From assembly GCF_022631375.1 (NCBI RefSeq), contig NZ_JALBGC010000003.1, positions 124,001 to 188,000 of the forward strand: a stretch of DNA of 64,000 nt. The letters run 5' to 3'. Positions 23,308 to 31,959 of the stretch are shown here, piece by piece. The notes beneath the pieces are model-generated. The model did no database searches, had not been told where the DNA came from, and saw only the letters and a program-made list of their open reading frames with translations. Source of the stretch: Hymenobacter cyanobacteriorum. Lineage in GTDB: Bacteria > Bacteroidota > Bacteroidia > Cytophagales > Hymenobacteraceae. The translations under genes and the position numbers were made by a program. The first letter of the stretch is position 1. Every line of letters begins with the position of its first letter.

Positions 23308-24866
23308 CGGCGCTGTTCACTTTCTGGCGCGAGCAGGCGGGCAAGCTGGGCGAGCAAACCGTGCAGCACATTGGCCTCACGGCGGGTTCGCTGCTGCTGG
23401 GCGTGCTGCTGGGCGTGCCGCTGGGGTTGTTTCTGGCGCGGCGGCCGCGCTGGGCCCCGGCGGTGCTGGGCGTGGCCGGCGTGCTGCAAACCGTGCCGAG
23501 CATCGCCCTGCTGGGCTTCCTGATTCCGCTGCTGGGTATCGGGCCGAAGCCGGCCATTTTCGCGCTGTTTCTGTATTCGCTGCTGCCCATTATCCGCAAC
23601 ACGTTTGAGGGAATCCGGGGCGTGCCACCGGCCGTGGTGGAGGCCGCCCGCGGCCTGGGCCTGACCGACGGGCAGGTGCTGCGCCGGGTGCAGCTGCCGC
23701 TGGCGCTGCCGGTGCTCATGGCTGGCATCCGCACGGCTACGGTGATAAACGTGGGCGTGGCCACGCTGGCGGCCTACGTGGCGGCGGGCGGGCTGGGCGA
23801 GTTCATTTTCGGCGGCATCGCGCTCAACAACCCGGTGATGATACTGGCCGGGGCCCTGCCCGCCGCCGGCCTGGCGCTGGCCTTCGATGCCCTGCTGGGC
23901 GGCGTGCAAAAGCTGAGCACCCGGCGGCTGGGCCAAGCGGGTGCGGCGCTGCTGGTGGCACTGCCACTGCTGGGTGGGCTGTACCTTCTGCCGCGGGCGA
24001 CGGGCAAGCTGCTGGCCGGCTTCAGCCCCGAGTTCGTGGGGCGGGCCGACGGGCTACCGGGCCTCACCAAAAGCTACGGCCTAACACACCTGCCGAGCGT
24101 GGTGCTGGCCCCAGCGCTGGTGTACGAGGCTGCCCGCCACGCCGACGTGGACGTGATTGATGGGTACAGCACCGACGGTCGCATCCGGGCCTACGGCCTG
24201 CGCGTGCTGCGCGACGACCGCCGGGTGTTTCCGCCCTACTTCGCCGTGCCGGTGGTACGCCCCGCCATACTCCGCGCGCACCCCGAGCTGGGGCCGGTGC
24301 TGGCGAAGCTCGATAACCAGATTGCCGACTCGGTAATGACCGATTTGAACTACCGGGCCGATTATTTACACCAAGACCCGAAGGTCATTGCCGAAGCGTT
24401 TCTGCGGCGGCGCGGGCTGTGGGCGGCCCCGCGCCCGGCCGTGGCCGGCGCGCCGGTGGTGAAGCTGGGCTCGAAGATTTTCGCCGAGCAATACATTCTG
24501 GCCGAGATGTACGCGGCCCTGATTCGGGGCAATACCGACCTGGCGGTGGAAACCAAAACCGGCCTGGGCGGCACCACCATCTGCTTCGAGGCACTACGCA
24601 GCGGGGCAATTGATATGTACCCGGAGTACACGGGCACGGGGCTGCTGGTGCTGCTGCAGCCGCGCCCGGCCGTGGTCGACTCGCTGGGCGGGCGGCCGGC
24701 GGCGGTGCTGGGCTACGTGCGGGCCGAGTTCCGGCGGCGCTTCGGGCTGGAGTGGCTGGCGCCTTTGGGTTTTAACAACACCTATGCGTTGCTAATGCGC
24801 GGGCAGCAGGCGCGGGCGCTGGGTATTCGGAGCGTATCGGATTTGGGCGGGTACCTACGGCAATAA
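23295..24866 (+). CDS. Quaternary-amine ABC permease fused to a circularly permuted substrate-binding domain
   Basis: 523 residues. Residues 1-215 are an OpuCB-like permease (helices around LTAGSLLLGVLLGVPLGLFL, LQTVPSIALLGFLIPLLGIG and TVINVGVATLAAYVAAGGLG with the EAA-type ARGLGLTDGQ loop). The rest is an OpuAC/OsmF-type binding domain with halves in reverse order. What is usually the second half comes first (FVGRADGLPGL, VIDGYSTDGRIRAYGL, FPPYFAVPVVRP, MTDLNYRADY). A linker rich in A and P follows, then the usual first half (VKLGSKIFAEQYILAEMY, DMYPEYTGTGLL, GFNNTYALLMRGQQ). The two genes alone can make a full importer: ATPase plus fused permease-receptor. Confidence 0.88.
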   Translation: METLTALFTFWREQAGKLGEQTVQHIGLTAGSLLLGVLLGVPLGLFLARRPRWAPAVLGVAGVLQTVPSIALLGFLIPLLGIGPKPAIFALFLYSLLPIIRNTFEGIRGVPPAVVEAARGLGLTDGQVLRRVQLPLALPVLMAGIRTATVINVGVATLAAYVAAGGLGEFIFGGIALNNPVMILAGALPAAGLALAFDALLGGVQKLSTRRLGQAGAALLVALPLLGGLYLLPRATGKLLAGFSPEFVGRADGLPGLTKSYGLTHLPSVVLAPALVYEAARHADVDVIDGYSTDGRIRAYGLRVLRDDRRVFPPYFAVPVVRPAILRAHPELGPVLAKLDNQIADSVMTDLNYRADYLHQDPKVIAEAFLRRRGLWAAPRPAVAGAPVVKLGSKIFAEQYILAEMYAALIRGNTDLAVETKTGLGGTTICFEALRSGAIDMYPEYTGTGLLVLLQPRPAVVDSLGGRPAAVLGYVRAEFRRRFGLEWLAPLGFNNTYALLMRGQQARALGIRSVSDLGGYLRQ

Positions 24867-24878
24867 TTATTTTCGTTT

Positions 24879-24979
24879 GTCATCCTGAGCGCAGCGAAGG
24901 ACCTTATCAACGCTGCGCAATTAGCAGTAAAGCCAAAAGCTGCGAGCGTGATACGGTCCTGCGCTGCGCTCAGGATGAC
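24879..24979. repeat. Dispersed palindrome, type 1, degenerate copy
   Basis: Begins GTCATCCTGAGCGCAGCGAA and ends in its complement. The inner arms have drifted (GACCTTATCA against GATACGGTCC), so the palindrome is decaying. Confidence 0.8.
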
Positions 24980-25005
24980 AGAATTGGCTGCGCTACTTTC
25001 GCCCC

Positions 25006-25515
25006 ATGATTCTTGCCACTGCCACGCCTGCTGATGCGGCCCGCCTCGCCCACCACGTAAACGCTGCCTACCGCGGCGAAACCGCCCGTCAGGGCTGGAC
25101 CACCGAAGCCGACCTGCTCGACGGCCAGCGCATCGACGAAGCCGGCGTGGCCGAGATGCTGGCGCTGCCCGGCACAGCCATGCTGCTGGCCCAGAACGAC
25201 GCCGGCGAACTGCTCGGCAGTTTCTACGCCCAGCTGAAAGGCGACGTAGTGTACCTCGGCATGCTGGCCGTGACGCCCAGCCAGCAAACCCAGGGTGTGG
25301 GCCGCTTCCTGCTCGAAGCCGCCGAAAACTACGGCCGCCGGCACGGCTGCACCCTCAGCCGGATGACGGTTATTTCCGTTCGCACCGAGCTGATTGCCTA
25401 CTACGAGCGGCGCGGCTACCACCTCACCGGCGCCACCGAGCCTTTCCCGACCGACCCGCGCTTCGGCATTCCGAAGCAGCCGCTGGTGCTGTGGGTGCTG
25501 GAGAAGGCGCTGTAG
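25006..25515 (+). CDS. GNAT-family N-acetyltransferase
   Basis: 169 residues with the GNAT fold. Acetyl-CoA motif A is VVYLGMLAVTPSQQTQGVGRFLLEAA (about 85-108, Q/RxxGxG/A as QTQGVG), and motif B is YYERRGYHLTG (about 133-143). The acceptor cannot be named. The stop codon lies inside the left arm of a GC-rich inverted repeat. A near-consensus TACTTTCG only 5 nt before the ATG suggests a nearly leaderless transcript. Confidence 0.85.
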   Translation: MILATATPADAARLAHHVNAAYRGETARQGWTTEADLLDGQRIDEAGVAEMLALPGTAMLLAQNDAGELLGSFYAQLKGDVVYLGMLAVTPSQQTQGVGRFLLEAAENYGRRHGCTLSRMTVISVRTELIAYYERRGYHLTGATEPFPTDPRFGIPKQPLVLWVLEKAL

Positions 25516-25597
25516 GGGCGGGGCCTGCCCCCGCCCATCGCTCGCACCGTTGCAACGATTCCGTTCAACGACGGGCGGGGGCAGGCCCCGCCCCTAC
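25512..25597. repeat. GC-rich inverted repeat covering the acetyltransferase stop
   Basis: Perfect 25-bp arms (25512-25536 and 25573-25597), GTAGGGGCGGGGCCTGCCCC and so on, with a 36-nt loop. It is a different sequence family from the other palindromes. It lies between convergent genes and probably works as a bidirectional terminator; there is no U run. Confidence 0.85.
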
Positions 25598-25600
25598 CGC

Positions 25601-27040
25601 CTAATCCCGGTAATTCAGCGCGGGCTTGCGGTTGCCGAGCAGCGGCTTGTAGATGTAGCTGCCCACCTGCTGCTTCAACTCGGCCTGAGATTTAGCGCGC
25701 AACTCGGCATCGCTGAACAAGTCGATGCCGGTAAGGGCCATGGTTTTGGCGGCGACCATGAGGCCCTTGCTGCCGATTTCCTGGCCGCTGCAGGCCACGG
25801 CCTGCCAGCTGTGGGCGGGCGTGCCGGGCACCCAGGTGGAGGCCATCAGGCCCACGGTGGGCACCACGTAGCTCACGTCGCCCACATCGGAGCTGCCGCC
25901 CAGGTCGCGCAGGATGTAGGGCGAAACTTCGGCGGCCTGGGCCACGGGCGGCGCAGGAGCGCCCAGCGAGGCCTGGATTTTCTGGCCGAAAGCCGCTTCC
26001 TCTGGTGTGTAACTCACGCCGCCCACCTGTTCGAGGTTGCGCTGCAGGGCGTGGGCCAGGGTTTCGTTCACGAGCAAGTCGTGGGTACCGCCGATGATTT
26101 CGTAGTCCATGGTGGTGCCGGTGCCCAGGGCCGCGCCCTCCGCGGCCTTCACCACGCGGGCGAACACGGCTTCAACCTCGGCGCGGTTGGGGTGGCGCAC
26201 GTAGTAGTACACCTCAGCGAAGTCGGGCACCACGTTGGGGGCTTTGCCGCCGCCCGTGATGACGTAGTGAATGCGGGTTTCCTGGGGCACGTGCTCGCGC
26301 ATCATGTTCACCATGTTGTCCATGGCTTCCACGCCGTCTAGGGCACTGCGGCCGCGCTCGGGCGCGCCGGCCGCGTGCGCGGCAATGCCGTAGAAACGGA
26401 ATTTGGCCGAGGTGTTGGCGATGTACTTACCCACCATGGTGGCGTTCACGTTGGCCGGGTGCCAGTGCAGCACGGCATCCACGCCGTTGAACAGGCCGGC
26501 GCGCACCAGGTACACCTTGCCGCTGCCGCCCTCCTCGGCCGGGCAGCCATACACTTTGATGGTGCCGTGCAGCTTGCCTTCCCTCAGCAGCTTTTTCAGC
26601 TCGATGCCCGCGGCCACGCTGGCCGTGCCGAAGAGGTTGTGGCCGCAGCCGTGGCCGGCATCCTGGCCGGCAATGGGCGTTTTCTCGGCCACGGCCTGCT
26701 GGGCCAGGCCGGGCAGCGCATCGTACTCGGCCAAAATGCCAATAACCGGTTGCCCGCTGCCGTAGGTGGCCACGAAAGCCGTGGGAATGTCGGCCACGCC
26801 GGCCTGCACCGTGAAGCCGTTTTTGCGCAGCGTTTCCTGTAGCAGGGCCGAGCTTTTGGTTTCCTTGTAGCCTACTTCGGCGAAGCCCCAGATGCGCTGG
26901 GCCACCTGCCGGTATTCGGCATAATGCGCCTGCAAATCCTGCAGGGCTTCGGTTTTGAGAGTTTCGGGGGAAAGCGGAGCCGGGCGGAAGGCCAGCAGCA
27001 GGCCGGCGCTGAACAGGCCAAGGGCAACAGTTTTTTTCAT
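25601..27040 (-). CDS. M20-family amidohydrolase (AbgB-like), exported
   Basis: About 479 residues with a signal peptide (VALGLFSAGLLLAFRPAPL). M20D/AbgB-type metal centre motifs include AGHGCGHNLFG (metal-binding Cys/His), the catalytic-region PAEEGGSGKVYLVRAG, LHWHPA and GGSSDVGDVSYVVPT. It resembles the p-aminobenzoyl-glutamate hydrolase subunit B; in this export-signal form it may hydrolyse amide-linked amino acid conjugates in the periplasm. ATG 27040 gives the signal peptide. Its stop lies 4 bp from the GC-rich repeat. Confidence 0.88.
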   Translation of the reverse strand: MKKTVALGLFSAGLLLAFRPAPLSPETLKTEALQDLQAHYAEYRQVAQRIWGFAEVGYKETKSSALLQETLRKNGFTVQAGVADIPTAFVATYGSGQPVIGILAEYDALPGLAQQAVAEKTPIAGQDAGHGCGHNLFGTASVAAGIELKKLLREGKLHGTIKVYGCPAEEGGSGKVYLVRAGLFNGVDAVLHWHPANVNATMVGKYIANTSAKFRFYGIAAHAAGAPERGRSALDGVEAMDNMVNMMREHVPQETRIHYVITGGGKAPNVVPDFAEVYYYVRHPNRAEVEAVFARVVKAAEGAALGTGTTMDYEIIGGTHDLLVNETLAHALQRNLEQVGGVSYTPEEAAFGQKIQASLGAPAPPVAQAAEVSPYILRDLGGSSDVGDVSYVVPTVGLMASTWVPGTPAHSWQAVACSGQEIGSKGLMVAAKTMALTGIDLFSDAELRAKSQAELKQQVGSYIYKPLLGNRKPALNYRD

Positions 27041-27165
27041 CGGAAAGCCGGAAGGACAGGCCCAATCGCAGGGCTGGTGCTCCCGAAAGTACAGCCACGT
27101 TCGCAATTGCGGACGTGGCTGCCGCTGGCCACCGCTTCGCCAGGATTGCGGTAGCTGACTGGCCG

Positions 27166-27173
27166 TATCTTGG
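27166..27173 (+). promoter_or_regulatory. Putative promoter (TTG-N17-TATCTTGG) for the three-repeat protein
   Basis: TTG at 27146-27148, a 17-nt spacer, and TATCTTGG 28 bp before the ATG at 27202. Confidence 0.5.
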
Positions 27174-27201
27174 TACTCCTGAATTCCTCCTTTTTTCTAC
27201 T

Positions 27202-28425
27202 ATGAAAAAACATGTACTGCTTCCACTGCTTTTTTCCGGTTTCGGCGCAAATCACCCTGCGCAGGCACAGGGGGCACTGATAAACCTCATCGGGGCCGGC
27301 ATCAACTTGGCAACCCTCCCCAAAAGGCCGGTGGCCGCAGCTGCAGCGGCGCCGGTTGCAACGGTGCAATCGGCAGCCCAGGTAGCCACCGATTTTCAGA
27401 AGCTCCAGCTCCAACGGACGGCGGCGGGGCAGCTGCCCCCGCACGGCGCCGAAGCCATTGCGGCCCTCGAAACCCAGCTGGAGCGCTGCCACGCGGCGCT
27501 GCTGGCCGACTCGACGAGCGTGGTCTGCCCGCCGGCCCAGCGCGTGGCCCTGCAGCAGGCGGCCGTGCAGCTGGCGCAAACCAACCCGACCTGGAACACA
27601 TTGCCTTATCAGCGCGAAGCTTCTTTTTACCTCAACGAAGATGCCCGGCGGCAGCTGGTTAGCGCCGGGGTACGCGTCGCGCTGCCAGCATCGGCCAGTG
27701 CTAAAAAAACACCCGTTGCCCCGCCGCCCGCGCCGGTAGCGCCCGTGGCTACGGCCGCCGAGGTTGCCACCCGGTTTCGGGGATTGAAGCTGCAACGCAC
27801 CGCTGCCGCACAACTCCCTGCGCGCGGAGCCGAACCAATCACGGCCCTCGAAACCGAACTGGAGCGCTGCCACCAAGCCTACCTGGCCGACTCGACCGGT
27901 GTTATCTGCCCGCCGGCGCAGCGCACGGCTCTGCAACAGGCGGCGGCCCGGCTGGCGCAAACCACCCCCGGCTGGAACGCATTGCCCTACCAGCGCGAAG
28001 CCGCATTTTACCTCGATGAGGACACGCGCCGCCACCTGGTGAGCACTGGCGCGCCGGTGGGCAAGCGGGTGCCACCGCCCGCGCCGGTGCGCCCGCCCGC
28101 GCCGGTGCCGCTGGCCACGCCCGCCTGGGTACCCGCCACGTTTCGGCAGCTGAAGCGGCAGCGCACGCCCGACGAGCAGCTGCCCAAGCGCGGTGCCGAG
28201 CAGGTTAAGGCGCTCGAAGCGGAACTGGAACGCTGCCATGCCGCGCTGGTGACCGATTCGACGGGCGTGGTTTGCCCCCCGGCCCAGCGCACGGCCCTGC
28301 AGCAGGCGGCCGTGCGGGTAGCGCAGGCCAACCCCAGCTGGAGCCTCGAGCCTTACCAGCGCGAAACCGCGTTCTACCTCGCTGAAGATATTCGCCGGCA
28401 GCAGGCTGCAAAGTCGGCAAAGTAA
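27202..28425 (+). CDS. Secreted protein with three copies of an unrecognised repeat domain
   Basis: About 407 residues. After a signal peptide (HVLLPLLFSGFGANHPAQAQ) comes GALINLIGAGINLATLP. Three tandem units of about 110 residues start near nt 27376, 27754 and 28129. Each reads roughly F..LKLQRTA..QLP..GAE, a conserved LERCHAAL segment, DSTGVVCPPAQRTALQQAA, and P.WN.LPYQREA.FYL.ED. Every unit has two conserved Cys, in ERCH and VCPP, which could form a disulfide. Pro/Ala-rich linkers join the units. The gene at 38617 encodes the same N-terminal motif and one unit. I recognise no known family; the helical repeats suggest a binding role outside the cytoplasm. Confidence 0.82.
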   Translation: MKKHVLLPLLFSGFGANHPAQAQGALINLIGAGINLATLPKRPVAAAAAAPVATVQSAAQVATDFQKLQLQRTAAGQLPPHGAEAIAALETQLERCHAALLADSTSVVCPPAQRVALQQAAVQLAQTNPTWNTLPYQREASFYLNEDARRQLVSAGVRVALPASASAKKTPVAPPPAPVAPVATAAEVATRFRGLKLQRTAAAQLPARGAEPITALETELERCHQAYLADSTGVICPPAQRTALQQAAARLAQTTPGWNALPYQREAAFYLDEDTRRHLVSTGAPVGKRVPPPAPVRPPAPVPLATPAWVPATFRQLKRQRTPDEQLPKRGAEQVKALEAELERCHAALVTDSTGVVCPPAQRTALQQAAVRVAQANPSWSLEPYQRETAFYLAEDIRRQQAAKSAK

Positions 28426-28651
28426 GCGGCCCGCTCACCCCGGTTTGCCCAAGGCTGCTTTCAAAGAAAGCCGATATCGTGTTCGCTATCGGAACCACTA
28501 TGGCGGCTTCTTCACGCAAACGCGCTGTTTATTCGACGGTGAGGCGAGGCGAACGGTGGCCGCTGCGCCACAAGGGCCACCCCAGCGCACCGGCCCTGAA
28601 CACAACGGGGACCGACGTACCTGGGCTACTACTCGCCGGGCGGGCGGTGGT

Positions 28652-30718
28652 TTAGCGCATTACTTCTACCCATCCGCGGTACGCGGTGCCGGTGCGGGGC
28701 TGCACCAAACGGTAGAAATAGAGGCCGGCGGCCGCATCCGCCCCCCACTCGGCGCGGTAGTCATCGGAACGAAATACCTCGCGGCCCCAGCGGTTGTACA
28801 CGACCAGCGCCCAGGGCCCGGGCGGCAGGCCAGTGGGGGCAAAATGGTCGTTTTGCCGGTCGTGGTTGGGGGTAATTACGTTGGGAATGAGGGTGCAGGT
28901 GCGGTAGGCCACGCGCCGGCTGGCAGCCTGAGCCCCGCAAGCAGCGGTTACCAGCAGGGTGTAGGTGCCAGCCTCGCGCACCCGAAGCGTGGGGCCTGTC
29001 GAACCGTCCGACCACTGATAGGCCAAGCCCGGGCCGGCCGGGCCGCGCAGCAGCAGCTCGCTGCCGTCGCACAGGGTAGTGTCGGCCCCCAGCCGGAAAG
29101 CCGGTATGGCGGCCAGCGCCGCCACTACGTGCGAGGAGCTGGCCTGCTGCCCGCCGGCAAACGTGACCGTGACCGTGTAGGTGCCCGGCGGCGCCCCGCT
29201 AATGCTGGCCGTGGTGGCGCCCGTGTTCCACTGGTAGCTTATGGGCAGCGGCGCGGCCACGGCCGTAAGGGTGGCGCCCTGGCCGGCGCAGAGCCCGGTG
29301 GGCCCGTCGATGCGAACCGTGCCGGGCAGGCTGCCGGCTTCGGTACCCACCTTCACCACCCAGAAATCGCAGGCGCCCCGGTTGGGCTGGGTTTTGTCGG
29401 CATCGGCCGGCGAGTAGGAGTAGCCGCCCAGCAGGTAGCTGCCATCGGCGGTAGCCAACAGCAAGAGACAGGCATCGGTGGCCGAGCCCCCGTAGGTGCG
29501 GTCCCACTGCTTCTGGCCAGTGGCCGAGAGCCTCACCAGCCAGTAGTCGGCGCCGCCGCGGCTGGGTTCAGTTTTTTCGCCGTCGCTTCCCGAGTACGAC
29601 ACGCCGGCCACGGCGTAGCCACCATCGGGGGTTTGCTGCACGCTGTGGGCCTGGTCGGTGTTGGTGCCGCCCAGGGTGCGGTCCCATTGCCGCATGCCCT
29701 GGTCATCAATTTTCACCAGCCAAAAATCATGGGCACCGCTGCCCGGGTGGGCGGGCTCCGATTTCTCGCCCGACACCGGCGAGGTGGAGTAGCCCGCCAG
29801 CGCGTAGCCGCCGTCGGCGGTGGGGGCCAGGCTCGTCAGCACATCGGCCCCGGTGCCGCCGTAGGCGCGGTCCCATTGCAGGGCGCCGGCGGCGGTCAGC
29901 TTCACCGCCCAGAAATCGGTACTGCCCCGGCTGGCGGCGGTGCGGTCGGCGCCGGGCCCCGCGGCCGACCAGCCCCCCAGCAGGCAGCTACCGTCGGGGG
30001 CCACGGCCAGCTGGCGCAGCTCGTCGTTGGCCGGGCTGCCCAGGGTGCGGTCCCACTGCTTCTGGCCGGTGGCCGAGAGCTTCACCACCCAATAATCGAA
30101 GGTGGTGGCGGGGCCGCGGTTGGGTTCGGTTTTATCGCCGGAGACATCGGAATACGAACAGCCGCCCACCAGGCAGCCGCCGTCGGGCGTAGGCTGCACG
30201 GTGGTGGCCACGTCTTCGCGCGCGCCGCCCAGGGTGGCGTCCCACTGCCGGGTGCCGGTGGCATCGAGGCGCACCACCCAAAAGTCGCGGCCGCCCCGGG
30301 CCGGCTGGCTTTTCTGGCCCGACACGCCCGACGCCGACCAGCCGGCCAGCACGTAACCGCCGCCGGGCATCGCGCACATGCTCAGCAGCTCTTCTTCGTC
30401 GGTGCCGCCCAGGGTGCGGTCCCACTGCCGGGTGCCCTGGGCATCGAGCTTCACCACCCAGAAGTCGCTGCGGCCTTGCGGAGGCTGGGTTTTGTCGCCG
30501 GAAGCATCGGAGCTGCTGGAGCCGCCCAGCAGGTAGCCGCCATCGGGGGTAGCGCAGCCACCAAAGAGGTTATCGACCGAATTGCCGCCGAAGGCGCGGT
30601 CCCAGCGCTTTACGGGCACCTGGGCCGTCGCGGCCAGGCCGGCTAGCAGCAGCACAGCCAGCAACAGCCAGCGCCCGCCACCCGGCAGGCAGTAACGAGA
30701 GCGGCACCACATCGGCAT
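28652..30718 (-). CDS. T9SS type-B sorting-domain (CHU_C) protein with seven propeller-like repeats
   Basis: About 688 residues. After a signal peptide (LLLAVLLLAGLAATAQ) come seven units of about 60 residues, each WDRTLGGT, then a GGYLLGG-type turn (Y/C-L/V-L/V-G/A-G), then DFWVVKLDATG. Seven such units could form a beta-propeller. Two Ig/PKD-like segments follow (ISYQWNTGATTASISGAPPG; LAYQWSDGSTGPTLR). The C-terminus is the gliding-motility-associated CHU_C domain (NVITPNHDRQNDHF, VVYNRWGREVF, GLYFYRLVQP), a type IX export signal. It is probably an exported or cell-surface protein. The start is ATG 30718 (or 30712). It follows the lipoprotein gene by 49 bp on the same strand. Confidence 0.88.
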   Translation of the reverse strand: MPMWCRSRYCLPGGGRWLLLAVLLLAGLAATAQVPVKRWDRAFGGNSVDNLFGGCATPDGGYLLGGSSSSDASGDKTQPPQGRSDFWVVKLDAQGTRQWDRTLGGTDEEELLSMCAMPGGGYVLAGWSASGVSGQKSQPARGGRDFWVVRLDATGTRQWDATLGGAREDVATTVQPTPDGGCLVGGCSYSDVSGDKTEPNRGPATTFDYWVVKLSATGQKQWDRTLGSPANDELRQLAVAPDGSCLLGGWSAAGPGADRTAASRGSTDFWAVKLTAAGALQWDRAYGGTGADVLTSLAPTADGGYALAGYSTSPVSGEKSEPAHPGSGAHDFWLVKIDDQGMRQWDRTLGGTNTDQAHSVQQTPDGGYAVAGVSYSGSDGEKTEPSRGGADYWLVRLSATGQKQWDRTYGGSATDACLLLLATADGSYLLGGYSYSPADADKTQPNRGACDFWVVKVGTEAGSLPGTVRIDGPTGLCAGQGATLTAVAAPLPISYQWNTGATTASISGAPPGTYTVTVTFAGGQQASSSHVVAALAAIPAFRLGADTTLCDGSELLLRGPAGPGLAYQWSDGSTGPTLRVREAGTYTLLVTAACGAQAASRRVAYRTCTLIPNVITPNHDRQNDHFAPTGLPPGPWALVVYNRWGREVFRSDDYRAEWGADAAAGLYFYRLVQPRTGTAYRGWVEVMR

Positions 30719-30767
30719 CGGCAGGCTTGGGCAAGTAGAAAAGAGCTTCGAAGATACGCCGGCACCA

Positions 30768-31925
30768 CTACCGACCAACCGCCGGGGCCAGGCGGCGCAG
30801 GGGGCTATCGGGCCGCAGGTAGGGCTGAATTTCGGCGAAAGAAAAGGCCGCCGCAAAGGCGTCGGTGTACATTTTGGAGACGAAGCTGTTCATGGCCTCG
30901 TACTGCACCGGGAAGGCCAGCCGCACCGAATCGTCGAGCAGGTAGCTGCCGTTGTAGGCCTCGAAAGTGGCGCGCGTGTACTGCTGCGCGCGCAGGCCGG
31001 CTACATCTTCCTCCATCAGAACGCCGCCGTCGCCGGTTTCCGCTTTGTTTTCATCGATGTAACGCCGGAGCTGTGCCTGCAGGCGGCGGTTGGCTTCGGC
31101 CACCAGCGCAGGCACTTGGCGCGGGTCAATCTCATTCTCAATGGCCAGGCCCTCGCCGGTGCGCAGGTCAAATACGCTGTGGCTCACGCCCGGGGTCACG
31201 CTGGCGCCCACCATTTCGCTGTGTAGCATGATGCTGAGCAGGCAGTTGTCGGCGTATTCGGCGGTCAGCATTTGGGTGCCGGGGTCGCCGCCGTCTTCGG
31301 CCACCAGCCGGCGCAACTGCACGCGCAGGAGCTGGGTAATGGCCGCGTCGGGCACGGTGATGGTGGGCTCGCCAGAGTCGGCGTTGGCAACGCGTACGCG
31401 GCAGCCGGCCACGGGCGGCGGGGTGTAGGCGCGCAGCGCCACGGCCAGCTGGCGCGGCCGGGCGGGCGGCAGCGTGCGCCAGGTGCCGGCCAGCGAACCA
31501 TCGGGCGCGGGCACGAGCAGGAATTCGGCGGTGGGCCGGTCGGGGTGGGCCTTGCTGGCAAATTCGCGCAGCCGCAGCTGGCCGGTGGGCAGGCGCTGGC
31601 CCAGCAGCGCCAGGCCGGCCCCGTGAGTGCCGTAGTAATAGTCGCCATACACGGCGGTATCGACGGGCAGCAGGCACAGGTGCACGGCCAGCTTGTTGCC
31701 CAGTGTGCCGGCATAATAAGTCTGCAAACCGGCTTTTTCAGGCTTGGCGGCGGTAGCTGCCGGCGCGGCGGGTGCCGTTGCCGGCCCGGCCGCCGCGGGC
31801 GTTTTCTCCGGAGCCGAGGGGCTGGAGCAGGCGGCCAGCAGCGCCCAGCCGCTCAGGACGCTGAACCAGCTTAACTGATGAATACGATGCCGCGACTGAC
31901 TGCCCGCTTGAAATCCTACGCTCAT
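30768..31925 (-). CDS. Lipoprotein with DUF3298-like domain
   Basis: 385 residues with a lipobox (GWALLAACSS), then a Pro/Ala-rich linker (about 38-62). The middle shows a beta-rich domain (YYAGTLGNKLAVHLCLL...YYYGTHGAGLAL). The second half contains ADNCLLSIMLHSEMVGASV, then SHSVFDLRTGEGLAIENEI and PALVAEANRRLQAQLRRYI, as in DUF3298/RsiV-type domains. Function unknown. Probably an operon with the T9SS protein downstream. Confidence 0.68.
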   Translation of the reverse strand: MSVGFQAGSQSRHRIHQLSWFSVLSGWALLAACSSPSAPEKTPAAAGPATAPAAPAATAAKPEKAGLQTYYAGTLGNKLAVHLCLLPVDTAVYGDYYYGTHGAGLALLGQRLPTGQLRLREFASKAHPDRPTAEFLLVPAPDGSLAGTWRTLPPARPRQLAVALRAYTPPPVAGCRVRVANADSGEPTITVPDAAITQLLRVQLRRLVAEDGGDPGTQMLTAEYADNCLLSIMLHSEMVGASVTPGVSHSVFDLRTGEGLAIENEIDPRQVPALVAEANRRLQAQLRRYIDENKAETGDGGVLMEEDVAGLRAQQYTRATFEAYNGSYLLDDSVRLAFPVQYEAMNSFVSKMYTDAFAAAFSFAEIQPYLRPDSPLRRLAPAVGR

Positions 31926-31959
31926 ACTGTACTGAAATTGAGCCGCAAAATAGGCGGCT

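Noticed and set aside
28445..30646. 733-residue plus-strand open frame opposite the T9SS protein
   Set aside because: It mirrors the repeated blades of the real minus-strand gene, giving apparent Gly/Ala repeats; no signal or domain.
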